64,000 nucleotides of DNA from Pedobacter metabolipauper (GTDB lineage: Bacteria > Bacteroidota > Bacteroidia > Sphingobacteriales > Sphingobacteriaceae): NCBI RefSeq assembly GCF_004362715.1, contig NZ_SNYC01000005.1:249781-313780 (forward strand). Direction: 5' to 3'. This document shows, one piece after another, positions 45,212 to 52,919 of the stretch. The position numbers and the translations under genes are program-made. The stretch's first letter is position 1. Each line of letters starts with the position of its first letter. A model generated the notes under the pieces. That model did no database searches, was not told the DNA's origin, and saw only the letters and a list, made by a program, of their open reading frames with translations.

Positions 45212-45596
45212 TTGCCGAATTGATTAAATTGAATGAGGTCATCGGGTTTCCGCTCGCGGTTTTTATGGCAGGCACCTCTTCCTGAACAACGTCCCAGTGT
45301 TCTGATATTTTCCCATTTTCGAACCTGAAGATATCTACTACGATCAACGGCACCGGGCCCCAGCCATGCACCTGGCTATGCGCCAATACGATGTCATTTG
45401 ATTCTATGAAAATGCCCGGAACCCATTTGAAGCCCGGTTCAATATGCTGCAGGATATCTTTTAATCCCTGATGGCCGTTGATCATCGATGGATTGTGCTG
45501 TACATATGATTCGTGCCAGTAGCGTTCGATCGCATGGATATCGCGATCAACAAAAAACGCTTTCATTGCCTTTATTACAATTTCTTTATTCGTCAT
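45201..45596 (-). CDS. SnoaL-like / NTF2-fold protein
   Basis: 131 residues of the SnoaL-like polyketide cyclase group: I-E-R-Y-W-H-E-S-Y-V-Q-H-N-P at about 20-35, G-L-K-D-I-L, V-D-I-F-R-F-E-N-G-K-I-S-E-H-W-D-V at about 85-105. The fold forms an open cone that binds small hydrophobic or hydroxylated compounds. The substrate is unknown. It is translationally coupled to the calycin-binding-protein fusion by an 11-base overlap, which suggests they handle the same compound. Confidence 0.85.
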   Translation of the reverse strand: MTNKEIVIKAMKAFFVDRDIHAIERYWHESYVQHNPSMINGHQGLKDILQHIEPGFKWVPGIFIESNDIVLAHSQVHGWGPVPLIVVDIFRFENGKISEHWDVVQEEVPAIKTASGNPMTSFNLINSANEK

Positions 45597-45681
45597 CTTT
45601 ATAGGTTATATATTTTGTGCGCTTCATATTAATATTATTGGCTCTGATCTCGTCTGTATTTTTTCAACTATCAAGGAAGAC

Positions 45682-45756
45682 TTAGAGCGACTTGATCTTG
45701 CCATTTTCGAAATGGGCGATATCCATTCCGGTGGCAGCAGGTGGCTGGATCATCTT
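45682..45756 (-). pseudogene. Remnant of another SnoaL-like gene
   Basis: Read on the minus strand, 24 codons ending at a TAA give M-I-Q-P-P-A-A-T-G-M-D-I-A-H-F-E-N-G-K-I, the typical C-terminal strand of the same family as the gene at 45201. No frame continues upstream as a full gene, although an ATG and short in-phase stretch lie near 45783 in another frame. A decayed duplicate of the neighbouring gene is the simplest reading. Confidence 0.55.
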
Positions 45757-45820
45757 CCATTATCCGGGCTTCTTCGCTACTCATTTTTCAGTTTTAGGTA
45801 TTGTGGTCGTGATTGGATAA

Positions 45821-45858
45821 ATCAAGCAACACCCTGATGTTTCAAGGTGTTGCTTGAT
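45821..45858 (-). terminator. Perfect 13-bp hairpin after the isochorismatase pseudogene
   Basis: ATCAAGCAACACC (45821-45833) pairs perfectly with 45846-45858 around a 12-base loop, 8 bases past the stop codon at 45867. A likely transcription terminator, possibly bidirectional; no long T run follows. Confidence 0.6.
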
Positions 45859-45866
45859 GATAACAT

Positions 45867-46523
45867 TTAGTCGTTTGAAGGTACCCGGGTAGCTAAAAGC
45901 TGCAGTTCCCATGCAAATGCTACTCCGCTTGCGCCGGCATGGTCCATAAGCAGACCGGCCAATTGACCTGCTGTTTCAGTACGCGCCCAGTCGCGCTGCC
46001 ATTCAGAGGCAACGGCCATCCAATTGATCGGTGTTACACCTGCGTCTACCATACGGCGTACAGCCATATCGTGTGCTTCTTTTGATACCGCACCGCAGGC
46101 ATCAGTAACTACAAATACATCATAACCTTCACCTACGGCCTGAATTGCTGGCATGGCTACACACACCTCTGTCCACAAGCCAGCCAGGATCAGTTGTTTG
46201 CGGCCGCTTTTTGCAACAATATCGGTAACATTAAGGTCCTGCCAGGTATTGATGAAGGTACGGTTGATGGGCTTTTGCTCAGGATATACTTCCTGTAATT
46301 ATTTGATGATCAAACCACCGCGTTCTTCTATAACTGTTGTCAGGATGGTTGGAACGTTGAAGATTTTCGCCGCTTTAGCAAGTCCCGTTACAGCGTTGAT
46401 GATCATTGTAGGCTCGTGGCTATTTAGATTTGCGAACTGGAAAGGCTGATGATCGATTAATACTAAGATACTGTCCTCTGGACGCAGAAGGGCTTCAAGG
46501 CCTGTTTTTGTAATTTTTGACAT
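45867..46523 (-). pseudogene. YcaC-type isochorismatase-family hydrolase with one in-frame stop
   Basis: 219 codons form one continuous frame of an isochorismatase-like hydrolase, interrupted only by TAA at codon 75 (46299-46301). Before it: V-L-I-D-H-Q-P-F with catalytic D24. After it: L-Q-E-V-Y-P-E-Q-K-P (K84), G-L-W-T-E-V-C-V-A-M-P (C121) and a normal C-terminus. The Asp-Lys-Cys triad is thus intact on both sides of the stop. One C-to-T change (CAA, Gln, to TAA) explains it. It is divergent from a frameshifted Crp/Fnr gene. Sequencing error or stop readthrough is possible. Confidence 0.85.
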
Positions 46524-46694
46524 GTTGTTGATTTTATATGATTATTATTAAAATGAAAGTGCTAGTGTCAATTTCAGGCTGATCTATCCGCGAATCTTCC
46601 CGGTCTTGTATACATGATACTTTGTTCCTTGATTGACATAAGCAAAGTTCCTTAACCGGTGAGAAGAGAAAGATGATATAAGTCGAAAAATAAA

Positions 46695-46710
46695 GTAGAC
46701 AAATGTCTAC
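46695..46710. promoter_or_regulatory. Palindrome GTAGACA-N2-TGTCTAC, candidate operator
   Basis: A perfect 7-bp inverted repeat in the 316-base gap between the divergent isochorismatase and Crp/Fnr genes. Crp/Fnr dimers bind palindromes of about this size, so this is the natural candidate site for the neighbouring regulator. No other feature except the promoter at 46755 is seen in this gap. Confidence 0.4.
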
Positions 46711-46754
46711 TGGTGGCCCCTTTCTCCAGGAATTTAGTCAATGGCATACGCTGG

Positions 46755-46793
46755 TTGAATGCTTAATAAATCATATATTTGTTTAATAAACAA
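46755..46793 (+). promoter_or_regulatory. Candidate promoter of the Crp/Fnr gene with overlapping palindrome
   Basis: TTG at 46755-46757 and TATATTTG at 46774-46781 are 16 bases apart, close to the Bacteroidota promoter pattern. A 15-base palindrome TTGTTTAATAAACAA (46779-46793) overlaps the -7 box and could be a second operator. The coding start is 44 bases further on. Confidence 0.45.
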
Positions 46794-46839
46794 TTATTAT
46801 TTAATAACATATTAATATTGTAGAGATTTCGGGGTTATG

Positions 46840-47423
46840 ATGTATAAAGCTTTTTTTGACTATCTGCAAAAATTTAGTTCTGACCCGCTTTCAGAAGACG
46901 AAAAGGCACTACTAAAACAAGCTTTCATTCCTTCTAAATTGAGAAAAAGGCAATATTTGCTGCAGGCAGTGACCAGTCCAAATATTTTGCGTTCGTTGTA
47001 AAAGGTGCCATGCGACAATATTCGGTAGATGATAAGGGTACTGAACATATTGTGAGGTTGGGTGTGGAAGGCTGGTGGATGGGAGACCGTGAGAGCTGGG
47101 CAATGCTTTCTCCAAGTATGTACAATATCGATGCCTGGGAAGATTGCGAGATGCTTTTGATCAACAGGGATAATACACTCGAACTCATAAAGAACAGCCC
47201 AGCCTTTTGTGCAATGATACATAAGCTTGACGAGAGAAATAATATCGCCAATCAAAGAAGGCTTACTTCATCTATAAGTGCTACCGCAGAAAAACGCTAT
47301 ACTGATTTTATCGCCTGTTATCCTGAACTTTTAGAGCGTTTCCCACAGCATGTCATCGCCTCATACCTCGGGATCAATAAAGACACCCTAAGCCGCGTTA
47401 AACGTCAGATCCTGCAAAAATAA
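46840..47423 (+). pseudogene. Crp/Fnr-family regulator with a one-base frameshift
   Basis: The ATG at 46840 (another at 46837) opens M-Y-K-A-F-F-D-Y-L-Q-K-F and continues to L-R-K-R-Q-Y-L-L-Q-A, then goes out of frame to a TAA at about 47000. The rest of a cyclic-nucleotide-binding fold and Crp-type helix-turn-helix continues in the +2 frame (Y-F-A-F-V-V-K-G-A-M-R-Q-Y, H-V-I-A-S-Y-L-G-I-N-K-D-T-L-S-R-V-K). Adding one G near 46969 restores A-G-D-Q-S-K-Y-F-A-F and a complete protein of about 194 residues. It is either a real loss of function or a sequencing error. Confidence 0.85.
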
Positions 47424-47498
47424 CCGTCGCTCAGCGCCCAATTTTAACAGTTATTGATTTTTACCTGCTTTCATAAGTATTGATGGGAAAAGTCATTT

Positions 47499-47535
47499 AC
47501 TAACCTACCAAATTTAAATAAGATGGTTAGTTTTG
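47499..47535 (+). promoter_or_regulatory. Promoter with overlapping inverted repeat before the oxidoreductase
   Basis: A -7 type box TAGTTTTG (47528-47535) lies 22 bases before the ATG. Inverted repeat ACTAACC (47499-47505) / GGTTAGT (47525-47531) overlaps it, separated by 19 bases. The layout suits a repressor that responds to an electrophile or redox signal, but the regulator is not identified. Confidence 0.4.
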
Positions 47536-47557
47536 AACCAAATAATCTTATTTTATT

Positions 47558-48097
47558 ATGAAAACACTGGTTATAGTTACACATCCTAATATTGAAAACT
47601 CAGCTGTAAATAAAAGATGGGTTAAGGAACTGAAAAAGTTCCCTAATGACTATGTTATACATCAACTCTACGAAGTTTATCCCGACGAAAAAATTGATGT
47701 ATTGGCCGAGCAAAAATTGGTTGACCAATTTGATAAAATTATATTCCAATTTCCGTTCTACTGGTTTAACTGCCCCTCGCTTTTAAAAAAGTGGCTGGAT
47801 GATGTTTTAATACATGGTTGGGCTTATGGCAGCAAAAGCGGTTTCAAATTAGCCGGAAAGAAAATTGCGCTTGCTGTATCAGTTGGTATTGATGAACATG
47901 AATATGCTCATGGCGAAAAGTATAAGTATACTGTGGACGAACTGTTACGTCCCTTTGAATTATCATTTGAGTACATCAAAGCAGATTATCAGCCATTTTT
48001 CGCTTATTATGGCTTGGAATTCAATTCAACCGAAGAATTGATTGAACGAAGCGTGCCGCTTTATATTGATTTTTTGAACCGGTTTAAAACTCGCTAA
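47558..48097 (+). CDS. NAD(P)H-dependent oxidoreductase, flavodoxin fold (KefF/MdaB-like)
   Basis: 179 residues. T-H-P-N-I-E-N-S at the N-terminus is the flavin-phosphate loop, and I-I-F-Q-F-P-F-Y-W-F-N-C-P-S-L-L-K-K-W-L-D-D-V is the hallmark of the NQO1/KefF/MdaB quinone reductase group; G-W-A-Y-G follows as expected. It would reduce quinones or other electrophiles with two electrons using FMN or FAD. A single gene with its own promoter. Confidence 0.9.
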   Translation: MKTLVIVTHPNIENSAVNKRWVKELKKFPNDYVIHQLYEVYPDEKIDVLAEQKLVDQFDKIIFQFPFYWFNCPSLLKKWLDDVLIHGWAYGSKSGFKLAGKKIALAVSVGIDEHEYAHGEKYKYTVDELLRPFELSFEYIKADYQPFFAYYGLEFNSTEELIERSVPLYIDFLNRFKTR

Positions 48098-48156
48098 ACA
48101 GGACACTTTCATCCTTATCAGGAATTATTTATCTATCTAATCCTTCAACTATTCCC

Positions 48157-48897
48157 TTATTTCCAAATTTCAACCAAAAAAGCATTCAAAACATCTTCCG
48201 TTAAACGCTCCAAATCAAGCAACTTGACTGGCTTTATTCTCTTCCACACTTTTTTAGGTTTGTTTTTCTCTTCAGAAAACACATTGCCTCCGCTGATGCT
48301 CTTTTGTTTAAAAGTAGAGAAATTCGTGCTCGATGAGAATTCTTCGCCACTGGCACGATGCATACTGTAATCATCATAACCTATAAGCTCGAATTTCTGA
48401 TTTTGATACCGAAACGTATAATCAGCAACGTATACTTCCCAGGCTCCGCAACTGTAAAAATCTTTGTATTGGATTTTAAGCAGCCCTTTATTTATCGTGA
48501 TGCCATCACTTTCCAATAATGGATCAAGCAGGCAAGGTCTTTCGTTATCGTTCTGCTCAGGGATAAAAGCGACATTCTTTGCTGCCAAAGCATAGCTTCC
48601 TCCTGAAGTTTTGAAGAGAACGATCAACATCCGTGGATTAATGTCCAGCGTATCCCCTCCCATCCTGCCTTCTTCATTGGCAATGATATTCTTCAGGTCT
48701 GTGTTTTGGATCACCATAGCCTCATCCGCCAAACCATCCTTATTTAGATCTCCTGCTCGTTGCATGATGACCTTCCATCCCTTTGGGATAAAAGATTCCA
48801 TGCTTGGGCCAGTCTTTGGAATAATTGGGTACTCATCCTGCGCAAATGAATTCATGCTGATGATGAGCATCACAACGATTATTGTAGACTTCATCAA
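48157..48897 (-). CDS. Secreted hypothetical protein, paralog of the next gene
   Basis: 246 residues with a signal peptide (S-F-A-Q before D-E-Y-P-I-I-P). The mature part starts P-K-T-G-P-S-M-E-S-F-I-P-K-G-W-K-V-I and has D-L-N-K-D-G-L-A-D-E-A-M-V-I, an FG-GAP/VCBS-like calcium loop, followed by I-L-I-V-L-F-K type strands and S-C-G-A-W-E-V-Y near the end. The paralog at 48986 has the same order of motifs. Function unknown; exported to the periplasm or cell surface. Confidence 0.75.
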   Translation of the reverse strand: MMKSTIIVVMLIISMNSFAQDEYPIIPKTGPSMESFIPKGWKVIMQRAGDLNKDGLADEAMVIQNTDLKNIIANEEGRMGGDTLDINPRMLIVLFKTSGGSYALAAKNVAFIPEQNDNERPCLLDPLLESDGITINKGLLKIQYKDFYSCGAWEVYVADYTFRYQNQKFELIGYDDYSMHRASGEEFSSSTNFSTFKQKSISGGNVFSEEKNKPKKVWKRIKPVKLLDLERLTEDVLNAFLVEIWK

Positions 48898-48985
48898 TAT
48901 AATATTTGATACAAACCTGAGCCCGGTAAATAAAGATATTTATTCCCCGCTATCTTAACTGTTGATGGATAGGTCATGTCTATTT

Positions 48986-49705
48986 CTATAAAATTTGATC
49001 TATCACTTCTTTAGTTAGGGTTTCTAAATTGAGAAGTTTACTGATGTTAACCTTCTTCCAAATGGTTTTAGGTTTATTGTCCTTGTCATTAAACTCGTTC
49101 CCACCAGTAGTTTCACTTCTTCTTTTAGTGGAAAAGTTGATGCTTGTTATGGATTGTTGCCCGCTTGATCTGTGCAGGCTATATTCATCATACCCAATCC
49201 ATTCAAACTTCTGGTTTTGAAAACGAAAAGTATAATCGGTGTTGGTGACATACCACGAACCGCAGCTTAAAAAGTATTGATATTGAATTTTCAGTAATCC
49301 CTTTTCGATGGTTATACCACCCTCCCCAAGCAATGGATCGGAAAGACAGGTGGTCTCCTCATCATTTTCTGAGGGGATAAAGTTTTTGTTTTTAGCGGCT
49401 AGGTGATAACCTCCTGAGTTTGATTTAAAAAGCACCAGCAAGATTCTGGGGTTTAGGTTTAACTTCTTTGCACCGAAACCTTCATTTTTCAGGAAATTAG
49501 CCGTGTCTGTATTTTCAATTACGATCGCCTGATCTGCTATACCATCTTTGTTCAAATCTCCTTTGCTACTTTGCAAGATTATCTTCCATCCCTTTGGAAT
49601 GAATGAGTTTAGGGTTGAACCAGACTTCGGAATGACAGGGTTGTTATTTTGCGCGAACAGTTGACTGGTGATTGTGCAGAGTAAAATTAAAAGGGATCTT
49701 TTCAT
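48986..49705 (-). CDS. Secreted hypothetical protein, paralog of the preceding gene
   Basis: 239 residues, signal peptide ending L-F-A-Q. Shares P-K-S-G-S-T-L-N-S-F-I-P-K-G-W-K-I-I, D-L-N-K-D-G-I-A-D-Q-A-I-V-I, L-K-I-Q-Y-Q-Y-F-L-S-C-G-S-W-Y-V and W-I-G-Y-D-E-Y-S-L-H-R with the gene at 48157; clearly a tandem duplication. The aspartate-rich loop probably binds calcium. Function unknown. Confidence 0.75.
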   Translation of the reverse strand: MKRSLLILLCTITSQLFAQNNNPVIPKSGSTLNSFIPKGWKIILQSSKGDLNKDGIADQAIVIENTDTANFLKNEGFGAKKLNLNPRILLVLFKSNSGGYHLAAKNKNFIPSENDEETTCLSDPLLGEGGITIEKGLLKIQYQYFLSCGSWYVTNTDYTFRFQNQKFEWIGYDEYSLHRSSGQQSITSINFSTKRRSETTGGNEFNDKDNKPKTIWKKVNISKLLNLETLTKEVIDQIL

Positions 49706-49761
49706 AGGTTAACGCGATTGTTGGGCTTGTTGCTATTGTCTGGTTGTTGTTCTTGTCTAAA

Positions 49762-49814
49762 ATGATTGCTATTGTCTGAATGATTTCTACTGTCTGAATG
49801 ATTGCTAAAAACAG
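49762..49814. repeat. 18-bp tandem repeat, three copies
   Basis: ATGATTGCTATTGTCTGA at 49762, ATGATTTCTACTGTCTGA at 49780 and a decayed third copy to 49814, directly before the end of the next minus-strand gene at 49816. Looser versions (TTGCTATTGTCTG) extend upstream to about 49725. Confidence 0.65.
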
Positions 49815-49815
49815 C

Positions 49816-50325
49816 TTAATCGTCCCGTTTAAAATACTCGGTGATGTCGTAAATCCAATCACCGCCATAGCCGAATAGAATTGCAACAATTAATAATATG
49901 ATCGAATAAACAATAATCTGTTTGAGCAATCTGTAACTTTTAGCAGCCCTTAAAAAGTAATAATTGGCGACCATGAAAACCAAGGCAGCAATGATCCCCG
50001 ATGGGATTCCTAACCAAATTGAGATGAACGCGCTTCCACGAATGACAGGAAAAGCGAAGTAAAACAAGATGAAACCAACTATTGAACTCACAAAAAGGAG
50101 TAAAAGTCCTTTAAAGAAGTTATTCCCCAATAGTCCAAACATACCCAACAATAGTGCTATGGCCAGCGTTAAAAAAGTATAGGGCAATTCTTCCAGAAAA
50201 TAAGTCTTACTGCTTTCTATTGGGAAAATTACAGCAACACTGATGGCCAGCGTAATGATTCCTGCGATCAGAAATGCCTTTCTTATATTGGTAAAAGCCT
50301 TTGCAGGCTGACTTATATTTTCCAT
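49816..50325 (-). CDS. Hypothetical five-helix membrane protein
   Basis: 169 residues with five hydrophobic segments (A-F-L-I-A-G-I-I-T-L-A-I, F-L-T-L-A-I-A-L-L-L-G-M-F, L-L-F-V-S-S-I-V-G-F-I-L, I-I-A-A-L-V-F-M-V-A, V-Y-S-I-I-L-L-I-V-A-I-L). No motif is recognised. The C-terminus ends D-I-T-E-Y-F-K-R-D-D. Part of the minus-strand run of small membrane and secreted genes. Confidence 0.65.
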   Translation of the reverse strand: MENISQPAKAFTNIRKAFLIAGIITLAISVAVIFPIESSKTYFLEELPYTFLTLAIALLLGMFGLLGNNFFKGLLLLFVSSIVGFILFYFAFPVIRGSAFISIWLGIPSGIIAALVFMVANYYFLRAAKSYRLLKQIIVYSIILLIVAILFGYGGDWIYDITEYFKRDD

Positions 50326-50379
50326 GTGTTAATCTTTAATTTCCTTGTATCTGAACTTATTTATTCATTTCTGAACAGC

Positions 50380-50712
50380 TTATTTGTACTTGAATTGCCT
50401 TTTTATTCCTGTGATCATGAAAAATGAAGTTCCTAAAATCAAAATGCCACAGATCCCTGCATCTAACATATAATGATCGCTCCAATGTTTTCCGTTGACA
50501 AATTCATCATAGGTTTCCTCTTCTGCTTTTAGTTCCGGAGGGTAATCTTTCGGCAGATCCTGCATCCCTAAGGGCGACTTAAACCAAACCTGAAAACTTG
50601 GCCTGTATTTTAAGAACACACTGCGATCACCAAATTCATCATCAACCTTAACACCCATAAATAACCAGCTTACCAGTAAAAGAATGAGCCCTATTTTTAA
50701 CCTGTTGTTCAT
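50380..50712 (-). CDS. Hypothetical two-helix membrane protein
   Basis: About 110 residues; the start at 50712 (M-N-N-R-L-K) is preferred to 50724 because basic residues then precede the first helix directly. One helix at the N-terminus (L-I-L-L-L-V-S-W-L-F-M-G) and one near the end (A-G-I-C-G-I-L-I-L-G-T-S-F-F) enclose a periplasmic loop of about 60 residues. It begins just after the stop of the 351-residue lipoprotein gene, so it is in the same operon. Function unknown. Confidence 0.6.
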   Translation of the reverse strand: MNNRLKIGLILLLVSWLFMGVKVDDEFGDRSVFLKYRPSFQVWFKSPLGMQDLPKDYPPELKAEEETYDEFVNGKHWSDHYMLDAGICGILILGTSFFMITGIKRQFKYK

Positions 50713-50726
50713 TCTAAACTGCATTA

Positions 50727-51782
50727 CTACTTACTTTGTTTTTTCCTGATCGCGTAAACCCGGTATTTACCCGTAGAATACAGTGCAAACGTTAAACCTG
50801 GATCTGTAAAAATATTAAGATGGAATGGCGAGACCGATTGGTCCTTACCATTGCTCAGATAGTAGCGTTTCTGCGGATTGCCTGGTGTACCTTCTTCAAC
50901 AATCAGGTTCGGTCTCTTCACTTTCAGCGTATCATCCAGTAAAGGGATATCAAAATAACCTGTACCTATCCAGCCTTTTACAGAAAAACTCTGCGACCCG
51001 CCGCCAATAGAATGGTCGTACTTTAGCTTTTCCTCTTTCTGATAGCCCTTCAGGCTAAAGTTTTGGATGGCATTCGGCATTTCATCATCAGAGCTTAAGA
51101 AAAAATTCTGCCGGTAACGGTTCAGTTTGTCCCGTTCATCCAAATGAATGGTTTCATCAAACCGCCGGTACAACACCTGCCATTTGCCAGCTAAACAATA
51201 AAAGAGTTTTTGTAAACTCCAACCCTCACCATCTGTAACGGGTTGATAATTCACGTCGTAAAAGTAATAGTCGGATTTTTGGATCAGCTCATCTTCTTGC
51301 TGCGCCACTTTCGCATCTGGCCAACTTAAATCCCCATTCACTACCGCTATCTTTTTTGGTGTTTTATCTCCATCTAAAGGCCATGTTGTATAATCAGAAT
51401 CTCCATTAGAATTTGTATGAACCATATACTCGTTGATAAAGCCCGTACGATGGCCACCCGCCAGGGGCACATAAATGCTGTCGACCACTTTGGCATTTTC
51501 ATCTAACTTGAAATAGTGATAACCAAATTGTCCCGAATTTTCATCCCTGCTTTCTTCCAATATCACTTGCTTGTTCACACTGTAGAACAGACGTATGGGA
51601 TGGGGAATGCCATAGTTCAAAACTTCCGACAGCAAGATCACTTCGAAATTATCTGATGAAAAATCAGCATTCAACGTTGAATATTGACTAAGGTCTACCC
51701 CTGCCAATTCATTATCAACCGCCGTTTTACAGCTTTGAAAGCCCAATAAAGCCAACAGGAAAGATATGCTCATTTTCTTCAT
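50727..51782 (-). CDS. Hypothetical lipoprotein, paralog of the gene at 55849
   Basis: 351 residues with a lipobox-like F-Q-S-C (about residue 18). The C-terminal third has I-G-T-G-Y-F-D-I-P-L-L-D-D-T-L-K-V-K-R-P, which corresponds to V-G-Y-F-H-L-Q-A-G-Q-D-T-L-K-F-K-H-P in the 355-residue protein at 55849, and both have Y-R-V-Y-A-I or F-R-I-Y-A-I segments. It abuts the next gene without a spacer. Function unknown. Confidence 0.68.
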   Translation of the reverse strand: MKKMSISFLLALLGFQSCKTAVDNELAGVDLSQYSTLNADFSSDNFEVILLSEVLNYGIPHPIRLFYSVNKQVILEESRDENSGQFGYHYFKLDENAKVVDSIYVPLAGGHRTGFINEYMVHTNSNGDSDYTTWPLDGDKTPKKIAVVNGDLSWPDAKVAQQEDELIQKSDYYFYDVNYQPVTDGEGWSLQKLFYCLAGKWQVLYRRFDETIHLDERDKLNRYRQNFFLSSDDEMPNAIQNFSLKGYQKEEKLKYDHSIGGGSQSFSVKGWIGTGYFDIPLLDDTLKVKRPNLIVEEGTPGNPQKRYYLSNGKDQSVSPFHLNIFTDPGLTFALYSTGKYRVYAIRKKQSK

Positions 51783-52217
51783 TTAATTTAGTTTATGAAT
51801 TGAATTCTCATTGCCCAATCTATTGATGATCATGTAAAGCATTACACTAAAGATCAGCAGACTAATAACCAGCGATAAAGCTGTGGTAACGAACACATAA
51901 TACCAAACCTCTGCAGATGAGAAAGTGCTCCATCCGGCAACCCGGTCTTTAAACTCAGCATAATTGATCAGGATCCAATACCCGGTCATCAATAAAGACA
52001 CGGTTATGATCTGGCAGGTATTCCTTATGCTAAGCCGCTTAAGAACGAACAGGAGCGCCGTAATGACCAGCATTGGCCAAAGACACAACCATTCGATATA
52101 ATCGATTGGAGAAGAGCTTAAATCTACCACCGACAAACCATCCGGAGATGCCCAAATCACCTGCAGACTAGTAGTTGCGATAATTAACAAGTTGACATAA
52201 ATGATTCTCTTCAACAT
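51783..52217 (-). CDS. Hypothetical four-helix membrane protein
   Basis: 144 residues with four hydrophobic segments (N-L-L-I-I-A-T-T-S-L, W-P-M-L-V-I-T-A-L-L-F-V-L, I-I-T-V-S-L-L-M-T-G-Y-W, T-T-A-L-S-L-V-I-S-L-L-I-F). Its stop codon directly touches the start of the lipoprotein gene at 51782. No known family recognised. Confidence 0.62.
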   Translation of the reverse strand: MLKRIIYVNLLIIATTSLQVIWASPDGLSVVDLSSSPIDYIEWLCLWPMLVITALLFVLKRLSIRNTCQIITVSLLMTGYWILINYAEFKDRVAGWSTFSSAEVWYYVFVTTALSLVISLLIFSVMLYMIINRLGNENSIHKLN

Positions 52218-52284
52218 TTTAAGCTACTGATCATGATTAGGTTTCCAAATGGCTTGAGAATTATATTCTCCAACCGCCGTTTAG

Positions 52285-52812
52285 TTACATGGAAGGTGAA
52301 CCTCCCTCAAAGTGCGTAGACTCATAAAACTTTTTAGTCTTAACATCCTGTAAGCGGATTATATTCTTATCCTGATCATAGAACAATTTAAACTTCCGCT
52401 CTGCTTTGGTATCTTTATCTGTAAGCGTTAAAAAGTCTTTAACAAGCATAGAATTATACTGCTTAAGTTGAGTGGTGATGCTAGAACGAACCGCTTCTTC
52501 GACATTATAGTCCTTTTCTTTGCTTCTCTTTAACGTGACCGGTTCCTCTTTATGAGAAGCCCTGCTGTTTACATTGTTGCCGCTAATTTCGATGATCTCC
52601 CTAAAAACAACATTTGCCGCTAAGGTAGTATCTGCATTAATCTGCCAGGCAAAAGCCTGGGGAAACATCGGTGTGGTTTCTGGTTCCTCTTTTGGCGGGT
52701 TGATTGCAGGGGGAATGTGATATATCTTTTTGGCGGGTGCTTTTTTAGCTGACTTTTTTTGTGCAAAGCCATTCGCGCTGACTAAGACCAATAGTAAGAC
52801 TAGGTATTTCAT
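52285..52812 (-). CDS. Secreted basic hypothetical protein
   Basis: 175 residues from the ATG at 52812, chosen because it gives a clean signal peptide (L-V-L-V-S-A-N-G-F-A-Q). The mature N-terminus is Lys/Ala-rich (K-K-S-A-K-K-A-P-A-K-K) and then Pro-rich. The remainder has W-Q-I-N-A-D-T-T-L and F-K-L-F-Y-D-Q-D-K-N-I-I-R-L-Q-D. No domain is recognised. It lies directly downstream of the TPR kinase gene, 71 bases away. Confidence 0.62.
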   Translation of the reverse strand: MKYLVLLLVLVSANGFAQKKSAKKAPAKKIYHIPPAINPPKEEPETTPMFPQAFAWQINADTTLAANVVFREIIEISGNNVNSRASHKEEPVTLKRSKEKDYNVEEAVRSSITTQLKQYNSMLVKDFLTLTDKDTKAERKFKLFYDQDKNIIRLQDVKTKKFYESTHFEGGSPSM

Positions 52813-52919
52813 AGGTTTTAATTTTAGATAAGTTATTCTGTTCCTCAAAATCGCATTTTATTCCATAACAAATCAGCAACGTTATTATTCGCTGCCTCCA
52901 TAAGCGTATTGGTAATGGT

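Noticed and set aside
46860..47255. Minus-strand ORF of 131 codons over the Crp/Fnr gene
   Set aside because: Shadow frame; the plus-strand Crp/Fnr frames on both sides of the frameshift are clearly the real coding sequence.
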